This document shows, piece by piece, positions 6,587 to 15,219 of a stretch of DNA of 64,000 nucleotides. Location of the stretch: NCBI RefSeq assembly GCF_009792355.1, contig NZ_CP047045.1, positions 1,762,501-1,826,500 of the forward strand. The letters run 5' to 3'. Made by a program: the position numbers and the translations under genes. The DNA is from Terricaulis silvestris (GTDB lineage: Bacteria > Pseudomonadota > Alphaproteobacteria > Caulobacterales > Aquidulcibacteraceae). The first letter of the stretch is position 1. Every line of letters starts with the position of its first letter. The notes beneath the pieces were generated by a model that was not told the origin of the DNA, did not search any database, and worked only from the letters and a program-made list of their open reading frames with translations.

Positions 6587-7585
6587 TTGCCATTACAGGG
6601 CAATTCCATCTCCGAAGTCACGCTGAAGAGCGCCCACGCGCGCTACGCGGCGCATGCGGCGGCGGCGTGCGGCTACGCGTTTCGTTCGCTCGACGGCGCT
6701 GACGGTTATCTGTTCGAAGTCCGCGACGGTGCGCGTGTCGCTGCGTTCGCGGCGGGTGCAGGCACGCCCTACGCGCTGAACGATGCGCGCGCGGCGTCGG
6801 TTGCGCGCGACAAGGCGTTCTGCGCAGAAGTGCTGCGGCAAGCCGACGTGCGGGTGCTGCCGGGCGAGAAATTTTTCGTCACCAAGCGCTGGTCGGAGAT
6901 GCGGACGCCGGGCCGGGAGCCGGAGGACGCGCTGCGCTACGCGCGCTCGGCGGCGTACCCGATCTTTTGCAAACCGCTCTCGGCGTCTAATGGGCTGCAT
7001 GCCGAAGTGATTGAGAGCGAAGCGGCATTCGCCGACTACATGCGTCGCGTTGCACGCGAACATTTTGCAATTGTGGTGCAGCCCTACGTGCGCGCTGCGG
7101 AGCATCGCGTGTTTGTTTTGAATGGGCGGGCCCTGTTCTCGTACCGGAAATCGCCGCCGCAGCTAACGGGCGATGGACGCTCGACCGTGCGGATGCTGGT
7201 GCAGACGTTGCCGCGTGATCCAGAAACGCCTGAAGCTCTCCTATTGCCTCGGGATGAGCGCGGGCATCGTTTGAGCTTGGACGAAACTCCGGCAGCCGGC
7301 GCGAAGATTACGCTCGACGGCCCCGCCAACCGCTCCGCTGGCGGAGGCGCGCACGATCTGCGAGATGGCGCGAAGGCGGCGCTTGAGCACGTGGCGCTGG
7401 CTGCGACGGACGCGCTCGGCCTGCGACTCGCGGGTGTCGATATGTTCGATCTCTCCGGCGACGGCCGCGACCTCTGCGTGATCGAGGTCAATTCCAATCC
7501 GATGATCGCTACTTTGGAAGAGGCCGGCCGTTGGGATCTGATCGACGCGATCTGGCGCGCCAATTTCGACGCGGCGCTGCGATGA
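6587..7585 (+). CDS. ATP-grasp ligase, cyanophycin-synthetase-like
   Basis: A 332-residue ATP-grasp enzyme that should activate a carboxylate as acyl-phosphate and join it to an amine. Motifs match the ATP-grasp part of cyanophycin synthetase: GDGRSTVRMLV at 195-205, NRSAGGGAHDL at 248-258, GLRLAGVDMFD near 278-288 and the metal-binding EVNSNP at 300-305. The Mur-ligase half of cyanophycin synthetase is absent; instead a FolC/Mur-type ligase gene overlaps its stop (ATGA). No ATG lies near the expected N-terminus. TTG 6587 follows GGGAGG inside the tRNA fragment, so the original start may have been altered by integration; an ATG/GTG upstream would translate the tRNA remnant. Substrates are unknown. 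Confidence 0.8.
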   Translation: MPLQGNSISEVTLKSAHARYAAHAAAACGYAFRSLDGADGYLFEVRDGARVAAFAAGAGTPYALNDARAASVARDKAFCAEVLRQADVRVLPGEKFFVTKRWSEMRTPGREPEDALRYARSAAYPIFCKPLSASNGLHAEVIESEAAFADYMRRVAREHFAIVVQPYVRAAEHRVFVLNGRALFSYRKSPPQLTGDGRSTVRMLVQTLPRDPETPEALLLPRDERGHRLSLDETPAAGAKITLDGPANRSAGGGAHDLRDGAKAALEHVALAATDALGLRLAGVDMFDLSGDGRDLCVIEVNSNPMIATLEEAGRWDLIDAIWRANFDAALR

Positions 7586-8790
7586 GGCTGTGGCGCGTGC
7601 CGTATCCGAAGTTCGGCCATGGGCCGGGCTTGGAGCGGGTAAGCGCGATTGCTGATAAGCTCGGGCTTGATCTGGCGGGCTTTGGTGAAAAGGGCGCCGT
7701 CATCGTCGGCAGCAATGGCAAAGGCTCTACGGCCGCAATGACGGCCGCGCTGTTGGCGCAAGGCGGCGCGAACGTCGGCCTCTTCACCTCACCGCACTTG
7801 TTCGCACTCAATGAGCGCTTCCGCATCGGTGACGAGGACATTTCCGACGAGGAGCTGGAGCATCATTGGGATCGTGTTGCGGCAGCCGTAGAGGTGTGCG
7901 GCAAGACGGGTGAGCTCGGCGGTTTCGAATTCCTGTTCTTGGTGGCCGCCGATTGGTTCGCCGCGCGCGGTTGCGCACACACGGTTTGGGAAGCTGGGAT
8001 CGGTGCGCGGCTCGATCCGGTTCGGCTTATAAGGCCTAAGGTAGTAGCGCTCACCTCGCTCGATCTGGAGCATACCGCTCTTCTCGGTTCGACGCTTGAA
8101 GAGATTGGACTCGACAAGGTCGAGGCGGCGCCTCCTGGCGCCACGATTTACGCTGCCGTTTGGACATCAGTGCGGGAGGTATTGGCGCGTCATTGCGCGG
8201 CCATCGGTGTTCGCTATGTGACTGTGCCACCGTACTATAGCGTCGACCTGTCGCTAATTGGCAAACATCAAAATCAAAACGCCGCTTTGGCGCTGAGTCT
8301 TGCCATGGCCATCCTTGATGTTGACGAGGGGGTCCTTGCTCCATACTTCGCCGCAACAAGATGGCCGGGTCGGTTGGAGGTCATAGGCAACGATTCGCTC
8401 ATCGTCATCGATGTCGGTCACACGCCGGCAGCGATCGCAGCCGCGCGCGCGGGCTTTGACGCGATGCGCGGTGGGCGCGATGCGGTGCTGGTGTGCGGCG
8501 CCTCCGTCGACAAGGAGGTCGCCGCGCTGATCGGTGCGCTGGCGCCCGGCTTTTCCACAATCATCTGCGCGGCGGCTCGCCACAAAGGCGCGCCAGCCGC
8601 TGAGATTGCCAGCGCGGCCTACGCCGCCAATCCACAGGCTGAACTCGTGATTGCAGACTCCGTTGCCGAAGCACGGCGCTTGGCGCTGGCCAAGGCGAGG
8701 CCGATTTACGTCGCCGGCGGACTTTTTCTCGCTGCGGAGTTCAAGTGGGTTCATTTAGGCCGCGATCCGGCGCTCCTGGCTTTCTTTTGA
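7582..8790 (+). CDS. FolC/Mur-type ligase paralogue
   Basis: A 402-residue ATP-dependent amino-acid ligase of the Mur/FolC superfamily. The P-loop GSNGKGST is at 43-50, followed by the FolC-like GLFTSPHLFALNERFRI segment and DISDEEL. The usual C-domain DGAHNP motif is replaced by IDVGHTPAA, so it is a divergent paralogue rather than an obvious folylpolyglutamate synthase. It overlaps the upstream ATP-grasp gene by four bases, which implies coupled translation. Together they reproduce as two proteins the two catalytic halves of a cyanophycin-synthetase-like machine; a polyamino-acid or tagged peptide product is plausible but unproven. Confidence 0.8.
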   Translation: MRLWRVPYPKFGHGPGLERVSAIADKLGLDLAGFGEKGAVIVGSNGKGSTAAMTAALLAQGGANVGLFTSPHLFALNERFRIGDEDISDEELEHHWDRVAAAVEVCGKTGELGGFEFLFLVAADWFAARGCAHTVWEAGIGARLDPVRLIRPKVVALTSLDLEHTALLGSTLEEIGLDKVEAAPPGATIYAAVWTSVREVLARHCAAIGVRYVTVPPYYSVDLSLIGKHQNQNAALALSLAMAILDVDEGVLAPYFAATRWPGRLEVIGNDSLIVIDVGHTPAAIAAARAGFDAMRGGRDAVLVCGASVDKEVAALIGALAPGFSTIICAAARHKGAPAAEIASAAYAANPQAELVIADSVAEARRLALAKARPIYVAGGLFLAAEFKWVHLGRDPALLAFF

Positions 8791-8828
8791 GACGCGCGCG
8801 CGGCTAAAGTGACCTCATAAGGGGACGC

Positions 8829-10061
8829 ATGCCGAAGACGTTGTTTGAACACCTGTCGCCCGACACCGGCGCCAAGCGCATCCTCGCGCTCGATGGCGGC
8901 GGTGTGAAGGGCATCCTGACGCTCGGCATGCTGAAGGCGCTGGAGGACGAACTGCGCCGTCGCGCCGGCGGCGATAGCGCGTTTCGGCTCTCCGACTACT
9001 ACGATCTGATCGGTGGCACCTCGACTGGCGCGATCATTTCGTCTGGTTTGGCGCTTGGTATGAGCGTCGATGAGATGATCGAGCTTTATGCGCGCCTTGG
9101 CCCCGACGTGTTCGGGCGCACGGCGGGCGATGGCGTTTTCCTGCAATCGAAGTTCGAGTCAAAGAAGTTGCGTCGCGCGTTGACTGCCGTTCTTTCGACC
9201 AAGACGCTTGGCTCGCAGGATCTGAAAACCGGCCTCGCCATTCACGCCAAGCGCATCGACACGGGTTCAGCGTGGGTGGTGACGAACCATCCGCTCGGCG
9301 TGTTCTACGATCCGGCGTCGGACAGTGGCGTGTTTCCGAACAAGCGCTACCGGTTGGTCGATCTTGTGCTCGCCAGCGCCGCCGCGCCGACCTTCTTCGA
9401 CGAGATCACCATCGACATCGAGTTCGACGATAAGCGCCGCCCGATCCAGAAGGGCTACTTCGTCGATGGCGCCGTCAGCGCCAACAACAATCCGAGCATG
9501 CAGCTCTTCATGCTGGCGCTCGAACCCGCGTACCGGTTCGGCTGGAGGGCGGGCGAGAGCAATCTGATGATGACGTCCTGCGGCACCGGCGCGCGCCGGC
9601 CGACCGTTGACGGCAAAGCATTCCAAGGTCTGCCGCCGGGCTTGCGAGGCGTGCACGCGCTCCGCGCCATGGTTTACGACACGCAAATCCAGGGCGTCAT
9701 GATGATGCAGGCGTTCTCCAACCCGAAGAAGCCATGGCGCGTGAACTCTGAGGTCGGTGACATGGCGGGCGTCTGCATCAGCGGCACGCCGCTGTTGGAT
9801 TATCAGCGCATGGACGTTGTGCTCGACACCAAGCCCAAGCGCCGCCGCGCCAGCGATCCAGTCCCGCCAATGACGGGGCTCGAGCGCTTGCTGGGCCGTG
9901 AGCTTGAAGCCGAAATCATGGAGGCGCTCGATCTGATGGACAACGGCAAGAAGGCCAACATGGACCTTCTGCTCGAAGTTGGCATCGGCGCAGGGCGGTC
10001 GTTCGTGGACGCTTCGTACCCCGATCCGAAGTTCGATCTGCTGGAGTGGCGGGGCTCCTGA
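8829..10061 (+). CDS. Patatin-like phospholipase
   Basis: A 410-residue patatin-domain lipid acyl hydrolase. The oxyanion loop DGGGVKG is at 22-28, the nucleophile elbow GTSTG at 63-67 (Ser65) and the catalytic Asp in DGA at 213-215. No signal peptide or membrane segment is visible, so it is probably cytoplasmic and acts on membrane lipids. Residues 260-410 form an unassigned C-terminal region. Patatins occur as CBASS effectors (CapV), but no cyclase gene lies nearby, and many patatins are housekeeping. The next gene, 50 bp on, encodes a RyR-like protein. ATG 8829 follows AGGGGACGC. Confidence 0.9.
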   Translation: MPKTLFEHLSPDTGAKRILALDGGGVKGILTLGMLKALEDELRRRAGGDSAFRLSDYYDLIGGTSTGAIISSGLALGMSVDEMIELYARLGPDVFGRTAGDGVFLQSKFESKKLRRALTAVLSTKTLGSQDLKTGLAIHAKRIDTGSAWVVTNHPLGVFYDPASDSGVFPNKRYRLVDLVLASAAAPTFFDEITIDIEFDDKRRPIQKGYFVDGAVSANNNPSMQLFMLALEPAYRFGWRAGESNLMMTSCGTGARRPTVDGKAFQGLPPGLRGVHALRAMVYDTQIQGVMMMQAFSNPKKPWRVNSEVGDMAGVCISGTPLLDYQRMDVVLDTKPKRRRASDPVPPMTGLERLLGRELEAEIMEALDLMDNGKKANMDLLLEVGIGAGRSFVDASYPDPKFDLLEWRGS

Positions 10062-10110
10062 AACGCGAGCCGCTTTGCGCTTTCCTAAAGAATGCTTGCT
10101 AAGGTGAGGG

Positions 10111-10764
10111 ATGGCCTCGGTTGGCAAAAGGCGACGAGCCGATCCTGTGATGGATGCGGCGGTGGAGTATTTCGCCGCGCGCTCGCACGATGCGTGGCGC
10201 AAGCAGCTGCTGCAAACCAATCCTGAACAAAAGGGAAAGCCGCGGATGCGGTTGCGCGGCGGCGTTATGGTTGACGTCAATCAACCATGGGCGAAGCTGC
10301 ACGCGAAGGCGAAGGCCGACAACAAGCGCGCGGCGCAAGATGCATTCGCGGCGGTGCGAAAATTCCCAAACGATCGCGAGGCCGCGTCGGACTACGCTCA
10401 CAAGGCCTGGATCAAGCGCAACAAGAGCGATCCAAGCCTGCCGAAGCATCTGTTCAAGCCCTATAGCGCGCTCTCCAAGGTCGAGAAGGACAAGGACCGC
10501 GCGCACGTCGACAACATGAAGAAAGCGATCGCGGCCACGCGGAAGCCGGTGGACAAGGTCAGCAAGGCGAAGAAAGCCAAATCGGCGCGCGCCATCGTGC
10601 GCATCGACGCTAAGAGCTGGGCTGGCTTACAGGCCGCCGCGAAGCGCTTGTCGGCCGCTCTCGGCCACGAGGTTCCGGCGGAAGCGTTGCTCGCCGTCAG
10701 CGCCGACGCCATGGCGGCTTTGGCCAAGTCGGTCGCGTCGGACGTGCGGCGTAAGCGCGGCTGA
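10111..10764 (+). CDS. Protein with RyR-like repeats
   Basis: A 217-residue basic protein. Residues 92-140 match the RyR-domain pattern: an A-H-K-A-W helix (96-100), then PYSALSKVEKDKDRAHV (117-133). The first part (18-80) has a similar H-D-A-W helix (26-29) and KADNKRAA, suggesting a second, more diverged copy. Residues 145-160 are Lys/Ala-rich and resemble a linker. RyR domains occur in ryanodine receptors and in scattered bacterial proteins, some in nucleotide-signalling conflict systems. Proximity to the patatin gene (50 bp, same strand) suggests co-transcription. Function unknown; the domain call is by eye. Confidence 0.65.
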   Translation: MASVGKRRRADPVMDAAVEYFAARSHDAWRKQLLQTNPEQKGKPRMRLRGGVMVDVNQPWAKLHAKAKADNKRAAQDAFAAVRKFPNDREAASDYAHKAWIKRNKSDPSLPKHLFKPYSALSKVEKDKDRAHVDNMKKAIAATRKPVDKVSKAKKAKSARAIVRIDAKSWAGLQAAAKRLSAALGHEVPAEALLAVSADAMAALAKSVASDVRRKRG

Positions 10765-10822
10765 CGCGCCGCGCCGTCGCGCCGCCTTGCGTGCGGCGCA
10801 AATTCCGAACACATGACGGCTC

Positions 10823-11893
10823 ATGAAGCGTGTGGTCATCGTCGGCGGTGGCGTCGTCGGCCTGTTCTGCGCCGTGCGGCTAGCCAAGGCCGGCGCGCGC
10901 GTGACAGTGCTGGAAGCCGAGGCCGAGCACGCCGACATTTACGGCCCCGCCGCTTCCGCCGCCGCCGCGGGCATGTTGTCGCCGCTCGGTGAAACTGGCT
11001 CGGCGCACGACGCGCTCTCGTTTGCATCGCTGGCGTTGTGGCGTGAGTGGCAGCCGGGCGCCGAGTGGGCCGATGGTGTGCGCTTCGATGGCGGCGTTAT
11101 CATCGCGGCGAACGAAGTAGAAGCGGCGGCAGTGATCGCGCGCGCCATGACCAACGCGACAAGCGCGGCGCCTCTTTCCGCAAGCCAGTTGAAGAAGCGC
11201 ACTGGATTGCGGGCTAAGCACGATCACGCGGTGTTCGTGGTCGATGAAGGCGTCGCTGATCCGTTGCGCGTGCTGAGCGGTCTCAGCATGCAAGCGCGCG
11301 CGCACGGCGTGATCATCGAGTATAACGCCGACGTCGCCAACGTGACGGCGATCGCCGCCAAGACACATGACGACAAAGTATACACAGCCGACGTCGTGCT
11401 GCTGACGCCTGGCGCGTGGGCCACGGACAAGCTCATGGCCACTGCGCCGGCGTTGAAGTGCATCCGCCCAGCGAAGGGTCATCTCTTACCGGTGCGCCTC
11501 CAAGAGCCGCTTGCGCCGAACGTCCATGCGCCGGGCTTCTACCTGTCCACACGGCGTGACGACGTCGTGCTCGGCGCCACGATGGAGTTCGACCGTTTCG
11601 ATCGGGCGGTGGAAGAAACGCAAGTCGCGTCGCTCCTGGCGGCCGCCGAAGCAGCGCTCCCAGGTGAAGTGCGAGCAGCGGGCCGCGCCTGGGCCGGCAT
11701 CCGCCCGATGTCGCCTGATGGCTGGCCTATGATCGGACCGTCGGGCGAGGTTCTCATTGCTGCAGGGCACTCCCGCAACGGTTGGCTCTTGGCGCCGATT
11801 ACGGCGGAGATCATTACGGGCTATGTGTTCGGCGCGGAGATGCCGCCCGCGTGGGCGGCGCTGTCGCCCGATAGATTTGAGAAGCAAGCATGA
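10823..11893 (+). CDS. FAD-dependent amino-acid oxidase, ThiO-like
   Basis: A 356-residue flavoprotein of the glycine oxidase/D-amino-acid oxidase family. The N-terminal Rossmann motif GGGVVGLFCAVRLA and the acidic end of the second strand (VTVLEAEAE) bind FAD; the C-terminal GHSRNGWLLAPITAEII motif is typical of ThiO/DAO proteins. ThiO makes dehydroglycine for the thiazole of thiamine, but no thiamine genes lie nearby, so the substrate is uncertain. The stop overlaps the start of the acyl-CoA dehydrogenase gene (ATGA), suggesting an operon. Start: ATG 10823. Confidence 0.85.
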   Translation: MKRVVIVGGGVVGLFCAVRLAKAGARVTVLEAEAEHADIYGPAASAAAAGMLSPLGETGSAHDALSFASLALWREWQPGAEWADGVRFDGGVIIAANEVEAAAVIARAMTNATSAAPLSASQLKKRTGLRAKHDHAVFVVDEGVADPLRVLSGLSMQARAHGVIIEYNADVANVTAIAAKTHDDKVYTADVVLLTPGAWATDKLMATAPALKCIRPAKGHLLPVRLQEPLAPNVHAPGFYLSTRRDDVVLGATMEFDRFDRAVEETQVASLLAAAEAALPGEVRAAGRAWAGIRPMSPDGWPMIGPSGEVLIAAGHSRNGWLLAPITAEIITGYVFGAEMPPAWAALSPDRFEKQA

Positions 11894-13062
11894 CGTTCGC
11901 CATCGGCCTCACCGAAGAACAATCGGCCATCAAGCACGCGATCGAAGAGATCTGCGCCAAATACGACGACCATTACTGGCTGAACGTCGACAACACCGGT
12001 GAATTCCCGAACGCGTTCGTCAACGACATCGCCGCCGGTGGCTGGTTGGGCGTGGCGATGCCGGAAAGCGTCGGCGGCGCGGGACTTGGTCTCACCGAAG
12101 CCGCGCTGATGATGCAGACAGTCGCGGAATCCGGCGCGGGATTCTCGGGCGCGAGCGCCATCCACCTCAACATCTTCGGCCTGATGCCGATCGTGAAGTT
12201 CGGCACGAAGGAGCAGCAAGAGCGCTTCCTGCCGCCTGCGATGGACGGCACCGATAAGGCCTGTTTTGCGGTCACGGAGCCAAATTCCGGCCTCGACACT
12301 TCGAGCTTAGAAACGCGCGCCGAACGAACCAATAGCGGCTATCGCATCAACGGTCGGAAAATCTGGACGACCAACGCGCAACGCGCGAACAAAATACTGC
12401 TCATCGCGCGCACGACACCGAAGGATCAGGTGAAGAAGCCGACGGAAGGCTTGTCGCTGTTCTACGCCGATTTCGATCGCAGCAAGATCGAAGCGCAACC
12501 GATCCCGAAAATGGGCCGCAAGGCCGTGGAGTGCAACACGCTCTTCATCGAAGACCTCGAAGTCTCCAACGCCGAGCTGATCGGCGAAGAAGGCGCGGGC
12601 TTCAAGATTTTGCTCAGCGGCCTCAACCCGGAGCGCGTGCTGTTTGCCGTGGAAGCCATCGGTCTGGGCCGAGCGGCTCTGCGCCGCGCCGCGCAATATG
12701 CGAAGGAGCGTGTGGTGTTTGGCCGACCCATCGGTCAGAACCAAGGCATCCAGCATCCGCTCGCAAAAGCGTGGGCCGAACTGGAAGCCGCGAACTTGAT
12801 GGCGTTCAAAGCAGCGGCGCTTTACGAGGCGGGCCGCGAGTGCGGCGCCGAGGCGAACGCTTCGAAATATCTCGGCGCTGAAGCCGGCTTCAGCGCGTGC
12901 GAGACCGCGGTGCTCGTGCATGGCGGCATGGGCTACGCGAAGGAATACTTCGTCGAGCGCTACTTCCGTGAAGCGATGATCGCGCGCATCGCGCCGGTGT
13001 CGCGCGAGATGATCCTAAACTTCATCGCCGAGCGCGTGTTGGGCTTGCCGAAGAGCTACTAA
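11890..13062 (+). CDS. Acyl-CoA dehydrogenase
   Basis: A 390-residue acyl-CoA dehydrogenase that forms the alpha-beta double bond of acyl-CoA, passing electrons to ETF via FAD. Visible family elements are the helical N-domain, the FAD/substrate segment CFAVTEPNSGLDTS, KIWTTNAQRAN, the C-domain RVVFGRPIGQNQGIQHPLA and the C-terminal VHGGMGYAKEYFVERYFREAMI containing the usual glycine-rich motif. Length is normal. It overlaps the upstream oxidase by four bases. The chain-length or branched-chain specificity cannot be read from sequence. Confidence 0.93.
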   Translation: MTFAIGLTEEQSAIKHAIEEICAKYDDHYWLNVDNTGEFPNAFVNDIAAGGWLGVAMPESVGGAGLGLTEAALMMQTVAESGAGFSGASAIHLNIFGLMPIVKFGTKEQQERFLPPAMDGTDKACFAVTEPNSGLDTSSLETRAERTNSGYRINGRKIWTTNAQRANKILLIARTTPKDQVKKPTEGLSLFYADFDRSKIEAQPIPKMGRKAVECNTLFIEDLEVSNAELIGEEGAGFKILLSGLNPERVLFAVEAIGLGRAALRRAAQYAKERVVFGRPIGQNQGIQHPLAKAWAELEAANLMAFKAAALYEAGRECGAEANASKYLGAEAGFSACETAVLVHGGMGYAKEYFVERYFREAMIARIAPVSREMILNFIAERVLGLPKSY

Positions 13063-13100
13063 CAGCAGCGGGCAGGTCGTTTCGGCGTCGACGCGCGTCG

Positions 13101-13115
13101 TTAACTTTTGATTCA
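13101..13115 (+). promoter_or_regulatory. Possible CtrA site before the transglycosylase gene
   Basis: TTAA-N7-TTCA at 13101-13115 matches the CtrA consensus TTAA-N7-TTAA except for one base, and a GANTC (GATTC) methylation site overlaps it. It lies 24 bp before a lytic transglycosylase gene, a type of gene that is cell-cycle controlled in Caulobacter relatives. A single inexact site is weak evidence. Confidence 0.3.
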
Positions 13116-13138
13116 CCATAGCGGCTCAGTCCGAAAGC

Positions 13139-13903
13139 ATGAGCGATCCGATCGCGTCTGTCGGCCAAGATGCCGTCCGCGCCGCGATCCGCCGAGCAGC
13201 GGACGCGACGGGTGTCAATTTCTCGCTGCTGGTGGAAACCGCGCGCCGCGAAAGCGCGCTCAATCCTAACGCGCGCGCCGGCACGTCGAGCGCGACAGGG
13301 CTGTTCCAGTTCATCGAGAGTACGTGGCTCGACATGATGCGCCGCCACGGCGGCGAACACGGCCTTGGCCAATACGCGGCACAGCTGCAGCAGGGCGCTG
13401 ACGCCGGCACGCGGCGTGAAATCCTGGCGCTGCGCAATGATCCAGAAATCTCGGCGCGCATGGCGGCCGAGCTTGCGCGCGAAAATGCAGGCACGCTGCA
13501 AGCGCGCTTGGGCCGTGCGCCGAGCGCTGGTGAACTCTACGCCGCGCACGTCATGGGCCCGGGCGGCGCGATCCGCCTGATCGAGGCAGCGTCGCAGGGC
13601 GCGCCAAGCGCAGCGGCGATTTTCCCGCGCGAAGCCGCCGCCAATCGCGGCCTCTTCTACGCCGATGGCCAAGCCCGTTCCGCGCAGGCCCTGCTCGATC
13701 GCTTGCAACTCGATGCCGACGCCAGCATGGGCGCCGAGGGCGCCCGGCGCTTGGAGTATGGCCGCGACGGAGAAGCCATGTCGCCAGCGCTTGCACATGC
13801 GCTGTTCGCGATGGCGTTGCTGCCCTTGCTCAGTAACAACGAAGACCGCGAACAGCGCGATCCGATGCAGGCGATCAACGCCTACATGCGCACGCAGCGC
13901 TAG
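13139..13903 (+). CDS. Lytic transglycosylase, SLT domain
   Basis: A 254-residue peptidoglycan-cleaving enzyme. The SLT fold begins at about residue 22 (NFSLLVETARRESALNPNA) with the catalytic Glu in RRES, followed by ATGLFQFIESTWLDMMRRHG, typical of the Q-F-x-x-x-T-W motif. No signal peptide is visible, as in PleA/RlpA-type and flagellar or pilus-associated transglycosylases exported by other routes. The C-terminal 100 residues are unassigned, with a hydrophobic stretch ALAHALFAMALLPLL. It converges on the CaiB gene with a 4-bp tail overlap. Confidence 0.85.
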   Translation: MSDPIASVGQDAVRAAIRRAADATGVNFSLLVETARRESALNPNARAGTSSATGLFQFIESTWLDMMRRHGGEHGLGQYAAQLQQGADAGTRREILALRNDPEISARMAAELARENAGTLQARLGRAPSAGELYAAHVMGPGGAIRLIEAASQGAPSAAAIFPREAAANRGLFYADGQARSAQALLDRLQLDADASMGAEGARRLEYGRDGEAMSPALAHALFAMALLPLLSNNEDREQRDPMQAINAYMRTQR

Positions 13904-15096
13904 GCGGCCGCGCCGCTGGCGAAGAGCGCATCGATCTCAGTGTCCGAATAGCCAAACTGCGCCAGTACGGAGCGTGTATGTTCGCCGACCTTCGGCGCCG
14001 GCCCCTTTGGCCCATCGTCCGCGCCCGGAAAGCGGATCGGCGCGCCCGGTGCGTTGATCGTGGTGCCGTCGGCCTGTCGTGTTTGCACCACCGCGCCGGC
14101 GGCGATGGCCTGCGGATCGACGGCGGCTTCAGCCGCGCTCAATACCGGCGCCCAGATCATTTCTTCTGCATCTAAGGCAATACTCACCTCAGCCCACGAA
14201 CGCGAACCAAAAGCCTCATCGAGCAGATCGACCAACTCGCCGCTATTCGTGCGACGCCCCTTGGCGCGCGCGAAGCGTTCGTCTGCGATCAGATGCTCGA
14301 GCTTCAGCGCGCGACACAGCTTTGGCCAATCGCCCTCACCCTGGCGTGAAAGCAGGCTGATCCAGCGCTCGTCCTTCGTCTTGAAGAAATTCACCAGCGG
14401 CAGAGAAACGTCGCGGCGCGCGCGGTTGGATGCGGTGCGCCCGTATGTGTGTTGGATTGCCATGTCCGAGCCCGCCGCATAGTGCGCCACGCGCAACAGC
14501 GATGCTTCAACCAAGCGGCCCTTGCCCGTGCGCGTGCGCTCGTACAGCGCCGACATCACGCCAGCGACGATCGCCATCGACGCGACGTGATCGCCGAACG
14601 CGGTGCGCAGTTGCACCGGTTCGCCGCCCTTCGGCCGAAACAGCGCCGCTACGCCGGAGCGCGCCCAGAACGCGGCAGAGTCCATGCCGGGCCGGTCGGC
14701 GTCGGGTCCTTCGAGGCCGTAGCCGGTGAGGCTCGCGTAGATGAGCTTGGGATTGCGCGCGAGCAGGCTGTTGTGATCGAGGCCCGCGCGCTTGAGGCCG
14801 CCTGGGCGGACGTTGGTAAGGAACACATCGGCGTCGTCAATCATGCGCAACAGCGCGTCGCGCCCTGCATCTTGCGCGGTGTCGAGCACAACGCCGCGCT
14901 TGCCACGATTGTCCAGTTCGAAAACCGGATTGAGCGTTTGCCCCTCGATGCCGACGGAGGCGAAGAACATGCGGATCGGATCACCACCGGGCGGCTCGAC
15001 CTTGATCACGTCGGCGCCCCAGTCGGCCATGATGCCGCCGGCGCCGGGCGCTGCGATGTAGCTGGCGTACTCTACGACTTTCAGCCCTTCCAGCAT
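13900..15096 (-). CDS. Family III CoA-transferase (CaiB/BaiF)
   Basis: A 398-residue family III CoA-transferase moving CoA between carboxylic acids through an aspartyl-CoA intermediate. Recognised by the N-terminal LKVVEYASYIAAPGAG, GADVIKVEPPGGDPIR, LDNRGKRGVVLD, ADVFLTNVRPG and the catalytic-region LTGYGLEGPDADRPGMD. ATG at 15096 was chosen because the family begins there; the frame is open another 300 bases without homologous sequence. It is convergent with the transglycosylase gene. The acyl substrate is not deducible, though alpha-methylacyl-CoA racemase relatives share the fold. Confidence 0.9.
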   Translation of the reverse strand: MLEGLKVVEYASYIAAPGAGGIMADWGADVIKVEPPGGDPIRMFFASVGIEGQTLNPVFELDNRGKRGVVLDTAQDAGRDALLRMIDDADVFLTNVRPGGLKRAGLDHNSLLARNPKLIYASLTGYGLEGPDADRPGMDSAAFWARSGVAALFRPKGGEPVQLRTAFGDHVASMAIVAGVMSALYERTRTGKGRLVEASLLRVAHYAAGSDMAIQHTYGRTASNRARRDVSLPLVNFFKTKDERWISLLSRQGEGDWPKLCRALKLEHLIADERFARAKGRRTNSGELVDLLDEAFGSRSWAEVSIALDAEEMIWAPVLSAAEAAVDPQAIAAGAVVQTRQADGTTINAPGAPIRFPGADDGPKGPAPKVGEHTRSVLAQFGYSDTEIDALFASGAAA

Positions 15097-15219
15097 CGCC
15101 CGTTTCCTTCCCGCAACGTTCGTAACGCTCGCAATCAAGGCTTCGTTAAGCCTCAGGCGCAACTGTCGGACCTCTAATCGGCGCGGCGAGAGTCGCTGTC
15201 GCCAAAGCGCGAGCGTCCC

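Noticed and set aside
8829-10061. CBASS effector CapV
   Set aside because: No CD-NTase, ubiquitin-like or other CBASS gene is nearby; patatin alone does not show CBASS.
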